This document shows positions 28,120-36,782 of a DNA stretch of 64,000 nt, in pieces. Each line of letters opens with the position of its first letter. The first letter of the stretch is position 1. Source of the stretch: Enterococcus termitis. GTDB taxonomy: Bacteria > Bacillota > Bacilli > Lactobacillales > Enterococcaceae. Both the position numbers and the translations under genes were made by a program. Location of the stretch: NCBI RefSeq assembly GCF_001730305.1, contig NZ_MIJY01000045.1, positions 186,001-250,000 of the forward strand. The letters run 5' to 3'. The notes under the pieces were generated by a model. That model saw nothing but the letters and a program-made list of their open reading frames with translations. It did not search any database and was not told the DNA's origin.

Positions 28120-28829
28120 TTGGAGGGAAAGTTTGTAGATGTTGGGAGAGAAGTGCAGCAGAAATCAATTACTGCACAAGAAACAGAAAAGCAAATCTTT
28201 ACATCAGCTGCTAAAACACAAACCATGCGCTTTAGATTTTTTAAACGGACGGTTGATATTTTAGGCAGTTTATTTGGCTTAATCTTACTGAGTCCGTTAT
28301 TTTTGATTGTCGCTTTCTTGATAAGAAGAGAAGACGCTAATGGCCCGGTTATCTTTTCGCAAGAACGGATCGGAAAAAACGGTCGGCGCTTTACTATGTA
28401 TAAGTTTCGTTCCATGTGTACAGATGCCGAAGAAAAGTTTCATGAATTGGTTGAGCTGAATGAAATTGAAGGTGCGATGTTCAAAATAAAGGACGATCCA
28501 AGAGTCACAAAAATTGGGAAAAAATTCGTAAAACAAGCGTTGATGAATTGCCTCAACTGGTGAATGTTTTAAAAGGAGACATGTCATTAGTTGGCCCGCG
28601 ACCACCTTTGGAAAGAGAAGTTTCTCAATATACAGAACGTGATTTACAGCGTTTAAATGTCAAACCTGGTTGCACAGGTCTATGGCAGGTTAGAGGAAGA
28701 AACGATGTTCATTTTGATGAAATGGTTGAATTTGACTTAGAATACATTGAGAATCAATCGATTTGGAACGACTTGAAAATTATGTTTCAAACAGTTAAGG
28801 TCATGTTTTTTTCTAGAGGAGCTTATTAA
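28120..28829 (+). pseudogene. Priming sugar transferase (undecaprenyl-phosphate sugar-1-phosphate transferase) split by a -1 frameshift
   Basis: The first frame (to 28563) contains the membrane helix and the start of the bacterial sugar-transferase domain (FFKRTVDILGS, FSQERIGKNGRRFTMYKFRSM), then leaves the family sequence after KIGKK. The family sequence resumes in the -1 frame as RKTSVDELPQLVNVLKGDMS, through GPRPPLEREV, to the normal C-terminus at 28829. One extra A in the run at 28519-28524 would restore a full protein of about 236 aa. The enzyme starts repeat-unit synthesis on undecaprenyl phosphate. The start is probably the TTG at 28120 after AAAGGAG. Either a real inactivating or reversible mutation, or a sequencing error in the A-tract. 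Confidence 0.85.
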
Positions 28830-30022
28830 TGGATAAAAAGATACAACATGTTTATATTATCGGTTCTAAAGGGATTCCAGCAAAATATGGAGGATTCGAA
28901 ACCTTTGTCGAGAAATTAACGCAATATAAAAAATCTGAACACATTCAGTATCATGTTGCTTGTATGAATACAGGAAATAATCTTTATGGAGAGGGGAAAA
29001 AGCATTTTCAACATAATCAAGCAGATTGTTTTAACATAGATGTACCCAACATTGGTCCAGCTAGAGCGATTTATTATGATATGAAGGCATTGGACTATGC
29101 TATTAAACTAGCTCAAAGTAATAATGATGTAAAACCGATTTTTTATATCTTAGCCTGTCGAATTGGTCCATTCATCAATTATTACAAGAAAAAAATCCAA
29201 AAGATTAACGGGAAATTATACATAAATCCAGATGGTCATGAGTGGTTACGAGCAAAATGGAGCTATCCTGTACGAAGATATTGGAAATTTTCTGAGCGTT
29301 TAATGGTGAAACATTCAGATCTAATGATTTGTGATAGTCTGAATATAGAAAAATATATAAAAACTGATTACAAAAAATACAATCCAACAACGACTTATAT
29401 AGCTTATGGAACGGACGTCGAAAAGTCATCATTGACTAAAGAGAGTTTAAATGTGAAAGAATGGTTTTCAAAAAACGATGTAAAAGAAAATAATTATTAT
29501 CTAGTGGTTGGGAGATTTGTACCAGAAAATAATTATGAAACGATGATTCGAGAATTTATGAAGTCGAACACACAAAAAGATTTTGTGTTAGTCACAAATA
29601 TTGAAAAAAATAAATTTTATACTAAGCTGAAAAAGGAAACTGGCTTTGACAAAGATCCTAGAATAAAATTTGTTGGAACGGTATATGATCAAGAACTTTT
29701 AAAGTACATACGCGAAAATGCTTTTGCTTATTTACATGGTCATGAAGTTGGTGGGACGAATCCCTCACTTTTAGAAGCATTAGCTAGTACAAAATTAAAT
29801 TTGTTGTTAGATGTGAGTTTTAATCGAGAAGTAGCAGAAGATGGGGCAACTTACTGGAAAAAAGACAATTTGTCGAAGGTTATATACGATGCTGAGCTAA
29901 TGACAGCATCGATGATTGAAAATATAACTATTTTAGCTAAGAAAAGAGTTTACGAACATTTTAACTGGAGAAAAATTGTGATGGAATACGAATACATTTT
30001 TAAGGAGAGTGTAAATAAGTGA
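28829..30022 (+). CDS. DUF1972-type glycosyltransferase
   Basis: A 397-aa GT-B glycosyltransferase whose N-terminus (IIGSKGIPAKYGGFETFVEKL) is the DUF1972 hallmark found in rhamnosyl- and other capsular transferases. The C-terminal nucleotide-sugar half has YYLVVGRFVPENNYETMI and the EVGGTNPSLLEALA donor motif. The ATG overlaps the stop of the preceding sugar-transferase frame by one base (TAATG), so translation is probably coupled. It likely adds the second sugar of the repeat unit; the sugar is unknown. Confidence 0.85.
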   Translation: MDKKIQHVYIIGSKGIPAKYGGFETFVEKLTQYKKSEHIQYHVACMNTGNNLYGEGKKHFQHNQADCFNIDVPNIGPARAIYYDMKALDYAIKLAQSNNDVKPIFYILACRIGPFINYYKKKIQKINGKLYINPDGHEWLRAKWSYPVRRYWKFSERLMVKHSDLMICDSLNIEKYIKTDYKKYNPTTTYIAYGTDVEKSSLTKESLNVKEWFSKNDVKENNYYLVVGRFVPENNYETMIREFMKSNTQKDFVLVTNIEKNKFYTKLKKETGFDKDPRIKFVGTVYDQELLKYIRENAFAYLHGHEVGGTNPSLLEALASTKLNLLLDVSFNREVAEDGATYWKKDNLSKVIYDAELMTASMIENITILAKKRVYEHFNWRKIVMEYEYIFKESVNK

Positions 30023-31131
30023 CGAAATCCATTCTATTTATACACTCTAGTGCGGAATTATATGGCTCAGACAGGTCATTATTAAATATGATAAAACATC
30101 TAGACAAAAGTAAATACACATGCTTTGTTGTATTACCAACAGATGGAAAGTTAAGAGAAGAACTGGAAAAAATTGATGGTTGTTCAGTTAGTATATACTC
30201 ATATGCAGTTTTGAGAAGAAAGAACTTATCTTTTCTTGGTATGTTAGATTATTTAAAACAGACGATAACCTCTCTTTATTTTTTTTCAAAGTATATAAAG
30301 CAAATGAAAATAGATATCGTATATACAAATACTTCAGTGGTGTTTTCTGGAGCGATTGCTGCCAAATTAAAAAGGAAAAAATCAGTTTGGCATATTAGAG
30401 AAATAATCTCAAATTCAGTTGAAAGAAAAATTATTTCCACTATTGTTAACTTGTTTTCTAACAAAATCATTTGTAATAGTAGTGCTACATTGAAATCTAT
30501 TACTAATAAAGAAAAGGGAGACGTTATTCATAATGTCATTGATACAGATAGTATTCAAATACCGTCTGTGAAAAGCGAAAATCAAATTACTATTGGAATG
30601 GCTGGTAGGATAAATCGATGGAAAGGGCAAAAATTATTTATAGATGCAGCAAACCACATTTTAAACGACTATCCAGACGTGAGATTTTTGATAGCGGGGG
30701 ATGCTTTTTCCGGAGAAGAGTATATAAAAACAGAATTAATAGAGTATGTAAAAAAAATAAATAGAACTGAACAAATTTTATTTTTAGGATTAATAGATGA
30801 TATGAATGAGTTTTATAACTCAATTGATATTTTTGTTTTGCCATCAATTAAGCCAGAGCCATTTGGATTGGTTATTTTGGAAGCTATGGCAAGAAAAATC
30901 CCTGTAATAGCTACTAAACATGGTGGACCGTTAGAGATAATTCAAGATAATAAAAATGGCTTTTTAGTAGATTATAAAGATAGTGATGAGTTAGTCACTA
31001 GAATGAGTGATTTGATAATCGATGAAACTAAAAGAAAGTTTATAGGAGAGCAAGGATACTTAAATCAACAAGCTAAATTTTCATTAAGTCATTATATGGA
31101 GTGTTTAGAAAAAGTATTAGATGAATTATAA
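30019..31131 (+). CDS. Glycosyltransferase family 4 protein
   Basis: A 370-aa GT-B enzyme. N-terminal acceptor motif HSSAELYGSDRSLLNMI; donor half with IGMAGRINRWKGQKLFIDAA and the EX7E motif in PEPFGLVILEAMARKIPVIA followed by HGGPLEII. It overlaps the previous gene by 4 bp, with a GTG start after AAGGAG. Expected to act on the cytoplasmic face of the membrane; linkage and sugar are unknown. Confidence 0.87.
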   Translation: MTKSILFIHSSAELYGSDRSLLNMIKHLDKSKYTCFVVLPTDGKLREELEKIDGCSVSIYSYAVLRRKNLSFLGMLDYLKQTITSLYFFSKYIKQMKIDIVYTNTSVVFSGAIAAKLKRKKSVWHIREIISNSVERKIISTIVNLFSNKIICNSSATLKSITNKEKGDVIHNVIDTDSIQIPSVKSENQITIGMAGRINRWKGQKLFIDAANHILNDYPDVRFLIAGDAFSGEEYIKTELIEYVKKINRTEQILFLGLIDDMNEFYNSIDIFVLPSIKPEPFGLVILEAMARKIPVIATKHGGPLEIIQDNKNGFLVDYKDSDELVTRMSDLIIDETKRKFIGEQGYLNQQAKFSLSHYMECLEKVLDEL

Positions 31132-31200
31132 CTATAGAAAGACAAGTCTTTTGATATTTAAAAAGTAGATCAAGGTGTTCATTGCTTAAGGAGAGAATAC

Positions 31201-32151
31201 ATGAAAAGAATTACTATAGTTATCCCTCATTACAATTCAAGTAAAAAACTTGATCGACTACTTAAAAGTATTTTTTATCAGAACTATATGGAAAATATTG
31301 AAGTAGTTGTGATTGATGATAATAGTTCAGAGGATGAAAAAATACTACTTAAGAATATAATCAAAAACTATCAGTGTAGGTTTAAGTTACGTTTCTTTGA
31401 GAATCTGTATGGTAAAAAAGGTGCAGGCGCGTGTAGGAATATCGGGATTGCAAATACAACTACAGAGTGGCTACTTTTTGCGGATGCTGATGATTTTTTT
31501 TTACCTGACTCTCTCAAATATGTTGATAAATATATTAATAAAGAGTTTGAAGTCGTTTTTTTTAGACCAACGAGTATTTATGAGTCAACACAGGAGCTTT
31601 CTGATAGACATATGATATATTCAGATCTTGTTGACTCAGTAATAAAAAAAGATAGTTATTCAAATCGCTTAAAACTTAAAACGCATTTTTTAGTTCCTTG
31701 GTCAAAATTGATAAGTACTAAACTTCTAAAAGAAAATAACCTTTTGTTTGAAGAAGTGATGTATTCAAATGATATTATGTTTTCTTCTCAAATTGCAGCT
31801 AAAATAGAGTGTTTTACTGTCTCTCCAGAGTGCTTTTACTGTGTGACTAGTGATAAAAATTCTTTGACAACCACTATGAGCAAGGAAATATTGGAATCTA
31901 GATTAGATGTTTCTTTACGTCAAGATCGATTTTACAAAGAGTGTTTTACAAAAAGTGATTATAAGTTAATTCAATTTCAATTTATTTCTTGGATTAGAAA
32001 ATCAGTAAAATATAAATTTGGTTTCCATTACACGCTAACTATCCTAACTAAAATTTTAAAAAACCGAAGTAAAATAATTGTTTTTAAGCGCGTTTTAGGG
32101 AAGAGATTCAAGAAAAAACATGATGCACTAATTGATATAAAATCAGATTAG
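31201..32151 (+). CDS. Glycosyltransferase family 2 protein
   Basis: A 316-aa GT-A enzyme. Canonical start ITIVIPHYNSSKKLDRLLKS, then VVVIDDNSSEDE and the DxD-type motif LLFADADDFFLPDSL; GAGACRNIGI is also typical. There is no membrane segment. AAGGAG precedes the ATG. It lies in the AT-rich variable part of the exopolysaccharide locus; donor and acceptor are unknown. Confidence 0.87.
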   Translation: MKRITIVIPHYNSSKKLDRLLKSIFYQNYMENIEVVVIDDNSSEDEKILLKNIIKNYQCRFKLRFFENLYGKKGAGACRNIGIANTTTEWLLFADADDFFLPDSLKYVDKYINKEFEVVFFRPTSIYESTQELSDRHMIYSDLVDSVIKKDSYSNRLKLKTHFLVPWSKLISTKLLKENNLLFEEVMYSNDIMFSSQIAAKIECFTVSPECFYCVTSDKNSLTTTMSKEILESRLDVSLRQDRFYKECFTKSDYKLIQFQFISWIRKSVKYKFGFHYTLTILTKILKNRSKIIVFKRVLGKRFKKKHDALIDIKSD

Positions 32152-32206
32152 TTTAACTGATATAGATTATGGCGAATATAGGGTAGTTTACGTTGAAGGA
32201 GAAATT

Positions 32207-33622
32207 ATGAGAATAACCAAAGGAGTTTTATTATCTTATTTAGTAACAATATTTATATTTGCAGTTAGTCTATTAGATGGTGGGAGTATTGTCAAAGCAG
32301 GAGTAATATCAGTGATAGGCTATATTATGTTTCAAGTAGCATTTATTGTGTGTAAAGGTAACTTTAAATATGCACTTTTTTATTTATTAGCTTTTAATAT
32401 CCCTTTACAGCTGTATATTTGGCTTCCTCAAACGTCACTGTATTCGGTTGAGACAGCTGATACGTTTTCACTTATATTTTTAGATATTATTGTTCTGTTG
32501 ATTTTTACTTATAGTATAGCGACAAAAAAAATGATTAAAGTACCTAAATACTTATTGTTTTTAAGTTGCTCCCTGTTATTGGTATATCTGTATGCTACAA
32601 TCATATCTATTAATAAAGTGGCTTCTATATACGCAGATATAAGATTATTCAAAGCAATTGTATTGTGTTTTTCACTTATCAATATTTATGAAGATAAAGC
32701 TTTTGATTTTTTTATAAAAGGTTTAAAAGCAAGTGTATTTTTCCAAATGTTAATAGGAATGTTGCAGTTTATAAAGGGCGATGTTCTAGGATTATCTTTT
32801 TTAGGTGAAGGTGTTTTAAGAAGCGCAAATGGTTATGAAAAAGGCCTGAGTGGAACCGTAGGCCATCCAGGTGATTTTTCTTTATTCCTATTATTTTGTT
32901 TAGTTATGTTTTTGTTTAATTCGAAAAGAAATTCACTGTATATCATATTATGTATATTAGGGTTGATTCTTGGACAGTCAAGAACTGCATTAGTGATTAT
33001 GCTTGTTGTGTTTATCTTATATTGGTTCAGTTCTAAGGGAAAACGTATTACTTATAAAAGTATAAGCGTCCTTTTTCTGACGATGCTATCAACCCCTTTT
33101 GTAGTTGATTTATTTGGCATTATTATGGTTCGCTTTTTCAATTCTGATTTGAGTGTTCAAGAAGAGAATAGAAGATTCCATTATGAACTAGCCCTTAAAT
33201 TATTTTCTTTAAAAGAACACTTTGCATTTGGACCTAATGCGTCTTTGACAGCAACATCCATATACTTTCCATATGAGTTTCAAAGAGGGGTATTCTATTA
33301 TGTACATCCCATACACAATGCTTTTTTAGTCTATTTTATCGAGACAGGAATTATTGGTGGGGGATTATACATTTTATTGAATTGTGTTTGTTTAGGCAAT
33401 GCAGCTCTCGTTTTTAGAGAGAAGCCTAGTATTAATAGAAGTAGAATTATTTCATTTGGTATTTGGATTCTTGTGATTAGTGCCTATAGTATGACAGGTT
33501 GGGCAGGGATAAAAGACAAATTTTTCTATCTTTTATGGATATCAATTGCCTTTAGTGTAGCCAATTATAAAAAAAACAAGAAAAGGGGTGAGGATGTTGC
33601 GCCTGAGCATACTACCATTTGA
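32207..33622 (+). CDS. wzy: O-antigen/exopolysaccharide polymerase (Wzy)
   Basis: A 471-aa, very hydrophobic protein with about 11-12 membrane helices and a large loop (about residues 305-380) with the HNAFLVYFIETGIIGG segment typical of the Wzy/O-antigen ligase fold. GLSGTVGHPGDFSLFL is a further polymerase-like motif. It is the only polymerase candidate in the locus and is paired with the flippase gene at 36779. It should join repeat units on the outer face of the membrane. Confidence 0.85.
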   Translation: MRITKGVLLSYLVTIFIFAVSLLDGGSIVKAGVISVIGYIMFQVAFIVCKGNFKYALFYLLAFNIPLQLYIWLPQTSLYSVETADTFSLIFLDIIVLLIFTYSIATKKMIKVPKYLLFLSCSLLLVYLYATIISINKVASIYADIRLFKAIVLCFSLINIYEDKAFDFFIKGLKASVFFQMLIGMLQFIKGDVLGLSFLGEGVLRSANGYEKGLSGTVGHPGDFSLFLLFCLVMFLFNSKRNSLYIILCILGLILGQSRTALVIMLVVFILYWFSSKGKRITYKSISVLFLTMLSTPFVVDLFGIIMVRFFNSDLSVQEENRRFHYELALKLFSLKEHFAFGPNASLTATSIYFPYEFQRGVFYYVHPIHNAFLVYFIETGIIGGGLYILLNCVCLGNAALVFREKPSINRSRIISFGIWILVISAYSMTGWAGIKDKFFYLLWISIAFSVANYKKNKKRGEDVAPEHTTI

Positions 33623-34613
33623 AATTAAAAGTAACAAGTATATAGATTTGATGAAAATATGTTATGAAATGTGCGGCGTTTCGGTGATTGAAGACACTCA
33701 TAAAAGTGAAATAATCTCATTAAATTGGTTTGAAAATATCGATTCTAAATATTTTATTAAGATACTTTTTATCTATTTGAAAAAGACTTTACAGTTATTT
33801 TTCTGGCGAAAAAAAAGAATTATTTGGACTATGCATAATAAGCAGCCCCATGATAGAAAAAAGGGCTTCTTCTCTAACAAACTAATAAAGAATATAATAA
33901 AAAAATCTGACAAAATTATTATACATTCTAAAGATTCTATAGATACATTGATTGAAATATATGGTTTAACGAAATTAGAAAAAGTGGTTTATGTACCTCA
34001 TCCTAATTATATAGACCAGTATGGAGAGCTATCTTTAAATAGAAATGTAGATAACAAAAAATTAAAGCTTTTGTTTGTGGGAGCGATAAAAGAATATAAA
34101 AATATTGAATTATTAATTGAAGTATTTAATGAATTGGATTTCCAAAATATGGAGTTAATGATTTGTGGAAAAGTTTCAAGTGATATTTATAAAAATCAAC
34201 TTGAAAATTTAATCAATAAAAATCCGAAAATACATACTGATTTCAGATTCATAGATGATGAAGAACTTCCATCATTGTTAGAAGAATATCATGTATTGGT
34301 AACTCCATATGAATTAAAAAGTAGTTTGAACTCTGGGACGATACTATTATCATTCTCATATGCAAGAACAATTTTGTCACCAAATATTGGCACATTAAAA
34401 ACTATTGATGATAAATCAATTTTTTTTACATATGAATATGAGAATAAAAAAGAGCATTATGAACGCTTGAAAGAAAGCATTTCTTTTATATATGAGGAAT
34501 ATTCTGAAAGATATGATGATCTTCTTATTCTTGGAGAAAAATGCAGGAATTATGTACAGAAAAATAATAGTTTAGAAAACACTGCTAAGGAATTAATGAA
34601 AATCATCAATTAA
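33594..34613 (+). CDS. Glycosyltransferase (GT1/GT4-like)
   Basis: A 339-aa GT-B protein with IIWTMHNKQPHD in the acceptor half and LKLLFVGAIKEYKNIELLIEVF in the donor half. The EX7E motif is weak: the usual position reads LKSSLNSGTILLSFSYAR, as in a GumK/WbbA-like divergent group. The ATG at 33594 follows AAGGGG; the gene overlaps the end of wzy by 29 bp. Donor sugar unknown. Confidence 0.78.
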   Translation: MLRLSILPFEIKSNKYIDLMKICYEMCGVSVIEDTHKSEIISLNWFENIDSKYFIKILFIYLKKTLQLFFWRKKRIIWTMHNKQPHDRKKGFFSNKLIKNIIKKSDKIIIHSKDSIDTLIEIYGLTKLEKVVYVPHPNYIDQYGELSLNRNVDNKKLKLLFVGAIKEYKNIELLIEVFNELDFQNMELMICGKVSSDIYKNQLENLINKNPKIHTDFRFIDDEELPSLLEEYHVLVTPYELKSSLNSGTILLSFSYARTILSPNIGTLKTIDDKSIFFTYEYENKKEHYERLKESISFIYEEYSERYDDLLILGEKCRNYVQKNNSLENTAKELMKIIN

Positions 34614-34654
34614 GTAAGTTGAGCTAAATGATACGGTTAAGAAAGGATTTGAAA

Positions 34655-35749
34655 ATGAAAAAAGTTGGTATATTGACAATGAATGGTAATCATAATTACG
34701 GTAATAGATTACAAAATTATGCGTTACAAGAAGTTCTAAACAAAAGAGGATATCAGACTGAAACTATCGTTATTCCGAGATTGAAACATGTGAATGAAAG
34801 AAAATTATATAAAAGAGTTTTTCGCATTGTAAAAAATCCAATTAGGTATATAAATAGGCAAACAAAAAATACACAATCTGTGAAGACTTTGAAAGAAAAG
34901 AAAATTACACCGTTTACAGATAAATATTTAAATACTAAGACTATAAAACTTTCGCAAAAAAAGCAACTGAATTCTAATTATGATTTTTTTATAGTTGGCA
35001 GTGATCAAGTTTGGAATCCTAATTTTTATGGAAAAGATAGCACCAACTTTTTAGATTTTGCTGATCAAAGAAAACGAGTGGCTTATGCTGCAAGTTTTGG
35101 TGTATCTTCGATTGAAGAGGAATTTAAAGATTTTTATAAAAGAAATCTATCGAAAATAGACAAAATTTCTGTTAGAGAAAACTCCGGACAGAACATAATT
35201 AAAGATTTATTAGGTCAAAATGTACCGGTAGTTTTAGATCCAACTATGCTGTTAAGCAAAGAAGAATGGTTAGATCTTGCAAGTAGTGAGGTTAGCCAAA
35301 CAGAATTTGAAGATGCATACATACTAGTTTATACATTAAGAGGAGTATCAAAGGAAATCGATGAAAAGATTAAAGAATACGCACAAAATAATAACCTTAA
35401 AATTGTATGTATAATGGGAGATATTTATCAAGAAAATGCTTTGATCCCTACAGTTTTAGAATTTATTGATTTAATAAATAAAGCACGCTTTGTTTTTACA
35501 GATTCATTTCATGGTACAGTCTTTTCCATTTTGTTGGAAACTGCATTCGTCACTTTACAAAGGGATGGAGGTAACATGGAATCTAGATTATTAACCTTGC
35601 TAAACAAATTTGAATTTACTGATAATTATTTTTATAACGATATAGATATTGAAAAACTTTTTAATCAGATGAGCTTTGAACATGTACTTCCTATATTGAA
35701 TCAAGAAAAAGATCAGGCATTTCAGTTTTTAAATGACAGTTTAAGCTAG
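34655..35749 (+). CDS. Polysaccharide pyruvyl transferase family protein
   Basis: A 364-aa protein of the PS_pyruv_trans (WcaK/CsaB-like) family. Motifs include GILTMNGNHNYGNRLQNYAL, FIVGSDQVWNPNFYG, SVRENSGQNIIKDLLG and TDSFHGTVFSILL. The family adds ketal-linked pyruvate to polysaccharides using phosphoenolpyruvate, although many locus-associated members are uncharacterised. The ATG at 34655 follows AAAGGA. It is followed 19 bp later by a nitroreductase-family gene, a recurrent pairing in polysaccharide loci. Confidence 0.82.
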   Translation: MKKVGILTMNGNHNYGNRLQNYALQEVLNKRGYQTETIVIPRLKHVNERKLYKRVFRIVKNPIRYINRQTKNTQSVKTLKEKKITPFTDKYLNTKTIKLSQKKQLNSNYDFFIVGSDQVWNPNFYGKDSTNFLDFADQRKRVAYAASFGVSSIEEEFKDFYKRNLSKIDKISVRENSGQNIIKDLLGQNVPVVLDPTMLLSKEEWLDLASSEVSQTEFEDAYILVYTLRGVSKEIDEKIKEYAQNNNLKIVCIMGDIYQENALIPTVLEFIDLINKARFVFTDSFHGTVFSILLETAFVTLQRDGGNMESRLLTLLNKFEFTDNYFYNDIDIEKLFNQMSFEHVLPILNQEKDQAFQFLNDSLS

Positions 35750-35768
35750 CGATGAGAGAAGGATTGTA

Positions 35769-36782
35769 ATGAACTATTTAAAAAATGCAGTAAAAAAAGT
35801 TGTTCCTCAAAAGATGAAAACTAAGTATAGAGTGATGCGAGAAAAAAAAGTGTTGAAAACTTCATACAATTATGATTATAAAAAATTTATTGGCGCGATT
35901 TCTAGCAATACTGAAGCTCAAATAGAGTCTCAATTGATGTTTGCAGCCCATTCAATTGAAAAAGGGTTGAGTCATGAGAACTTTCGACCAAATTTTGGAG
36001 AAAATGCGTTATTAAAACTATCAAAAGCGCTTGAAACATTTAATAGCTATGGCTTTTCTAAATCTAATATTCGTTATAAGATCGCACTTTCATCGTTGAA
36101 AAATTATAAAAAGTATCATGAAGAGCAGGAGATAGAGCCTGTTCATTTGAATCACATTTTTTCGGTTGATATTTTAAATGAAGTTAAACTATCGGATGAA
36201 CATTTATCAGGCACGATTTTTCTTGAAAAGGAGGATAAAAAAGATTCGAAGAAAAAGAATTTTTATGAGATAAGTCAAGAAAGAACAAGTATTAGAGAAT
36301 TTTCTGATGTTGAAGTTGACATGAAGAGCATTGAAAGTGCAATAAATATTTCGATGAAAACACCGACAGTTTGTAACCGTCAGCCAAATAGAGTTTATAT
36401 TATAAAGAATAAGCAGGTTATGGAAACAATACTCAATATACAAGGAGGATATAAAGGTTATAAGCTTCCAGCTATTCTGTTATTAGTCAGTACCGATAAT
36501 AGAGCCTTTGTATCAGTAAATGAACGAAATGAAGGTTTTATAGATGGTGGTCTGTTCTCAATGAGTCTACTTTATGCTTTAGAGTATGAAGGACTAGGAG
36601 CGTGTGCATTGAATGCTATGATGAATCATACTAAAGAGCAAGAAATCAAACGCATATTGAATGTCTCAGAGTTTGAGAATTTGATAATGTTTATTGTGGT
36701 AGGGCAGATACCAGATGAAGGTGTTAAATGTCCCAAATCACAAAGAGATGACTATCAAAAGATAATGAGAGTGATACAATGA
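35769..36782 (+). CDS. Nitroreductase-family protein of the exopolysaccharide locus
   Basis: A 337-aa protein with a unique helical N-terminal part (about 1-165) and a C-terminal nitroreductase-like FMN domain (about 170-335: ERTSIREFSDVEV, TPTVCNRQPNRVYII, DGGLFSMSLLYALEYEGLGACALN). Such proteins occur beside pyruvyltransferase-like genes in capsule loci, often with a third gene of the coenzyme-F420 hydrogenase beta-subunit type that is missing here. A redox step on the polysaccharide or its precursor is possible, but no reaction is established. It overlaps wzx by 4 bp. Confidence 0.8.
   Translation: MNYLKNAVKKVVPQKMKTKYRVMREKKVLKTSYNYDYKKFIGAISSNTEAQIESQLMFAAHSIEKGLSHENFRPNFGENALLKLSKALETFNSYGFSKSNIRYKIALSSLKNYKKYHEEQEIEPVHLNHIFSVDILNEVKLSDEHLSGTIFLEKEDKKDSKKKNFYEISQERTSIREFSDVEVDMKSIESAINISMKTPTVCNRQPNRVYIIKNKQVMETILNIQGGYKGYKLPAILLLVSTDNRAFVSVNERNEGFIDGGLFSMSLLYALEYEGLGACALNAMMNHTKEQEIKRILNVSEFENLIMFIVVGQIPDEGVKCPKSQRDDYQKIMRVIQ

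Noticed and set aside
28510-28565. Programmed -1 ribosomal frameshift in the sugar transferase
   Set aside because: The heptamer (G AAA AAA) does not allow standard tandem slippage and there is no obvious downstream stimulator; such frameshifting is not known to me for this family. A mutation or read error is simpler.
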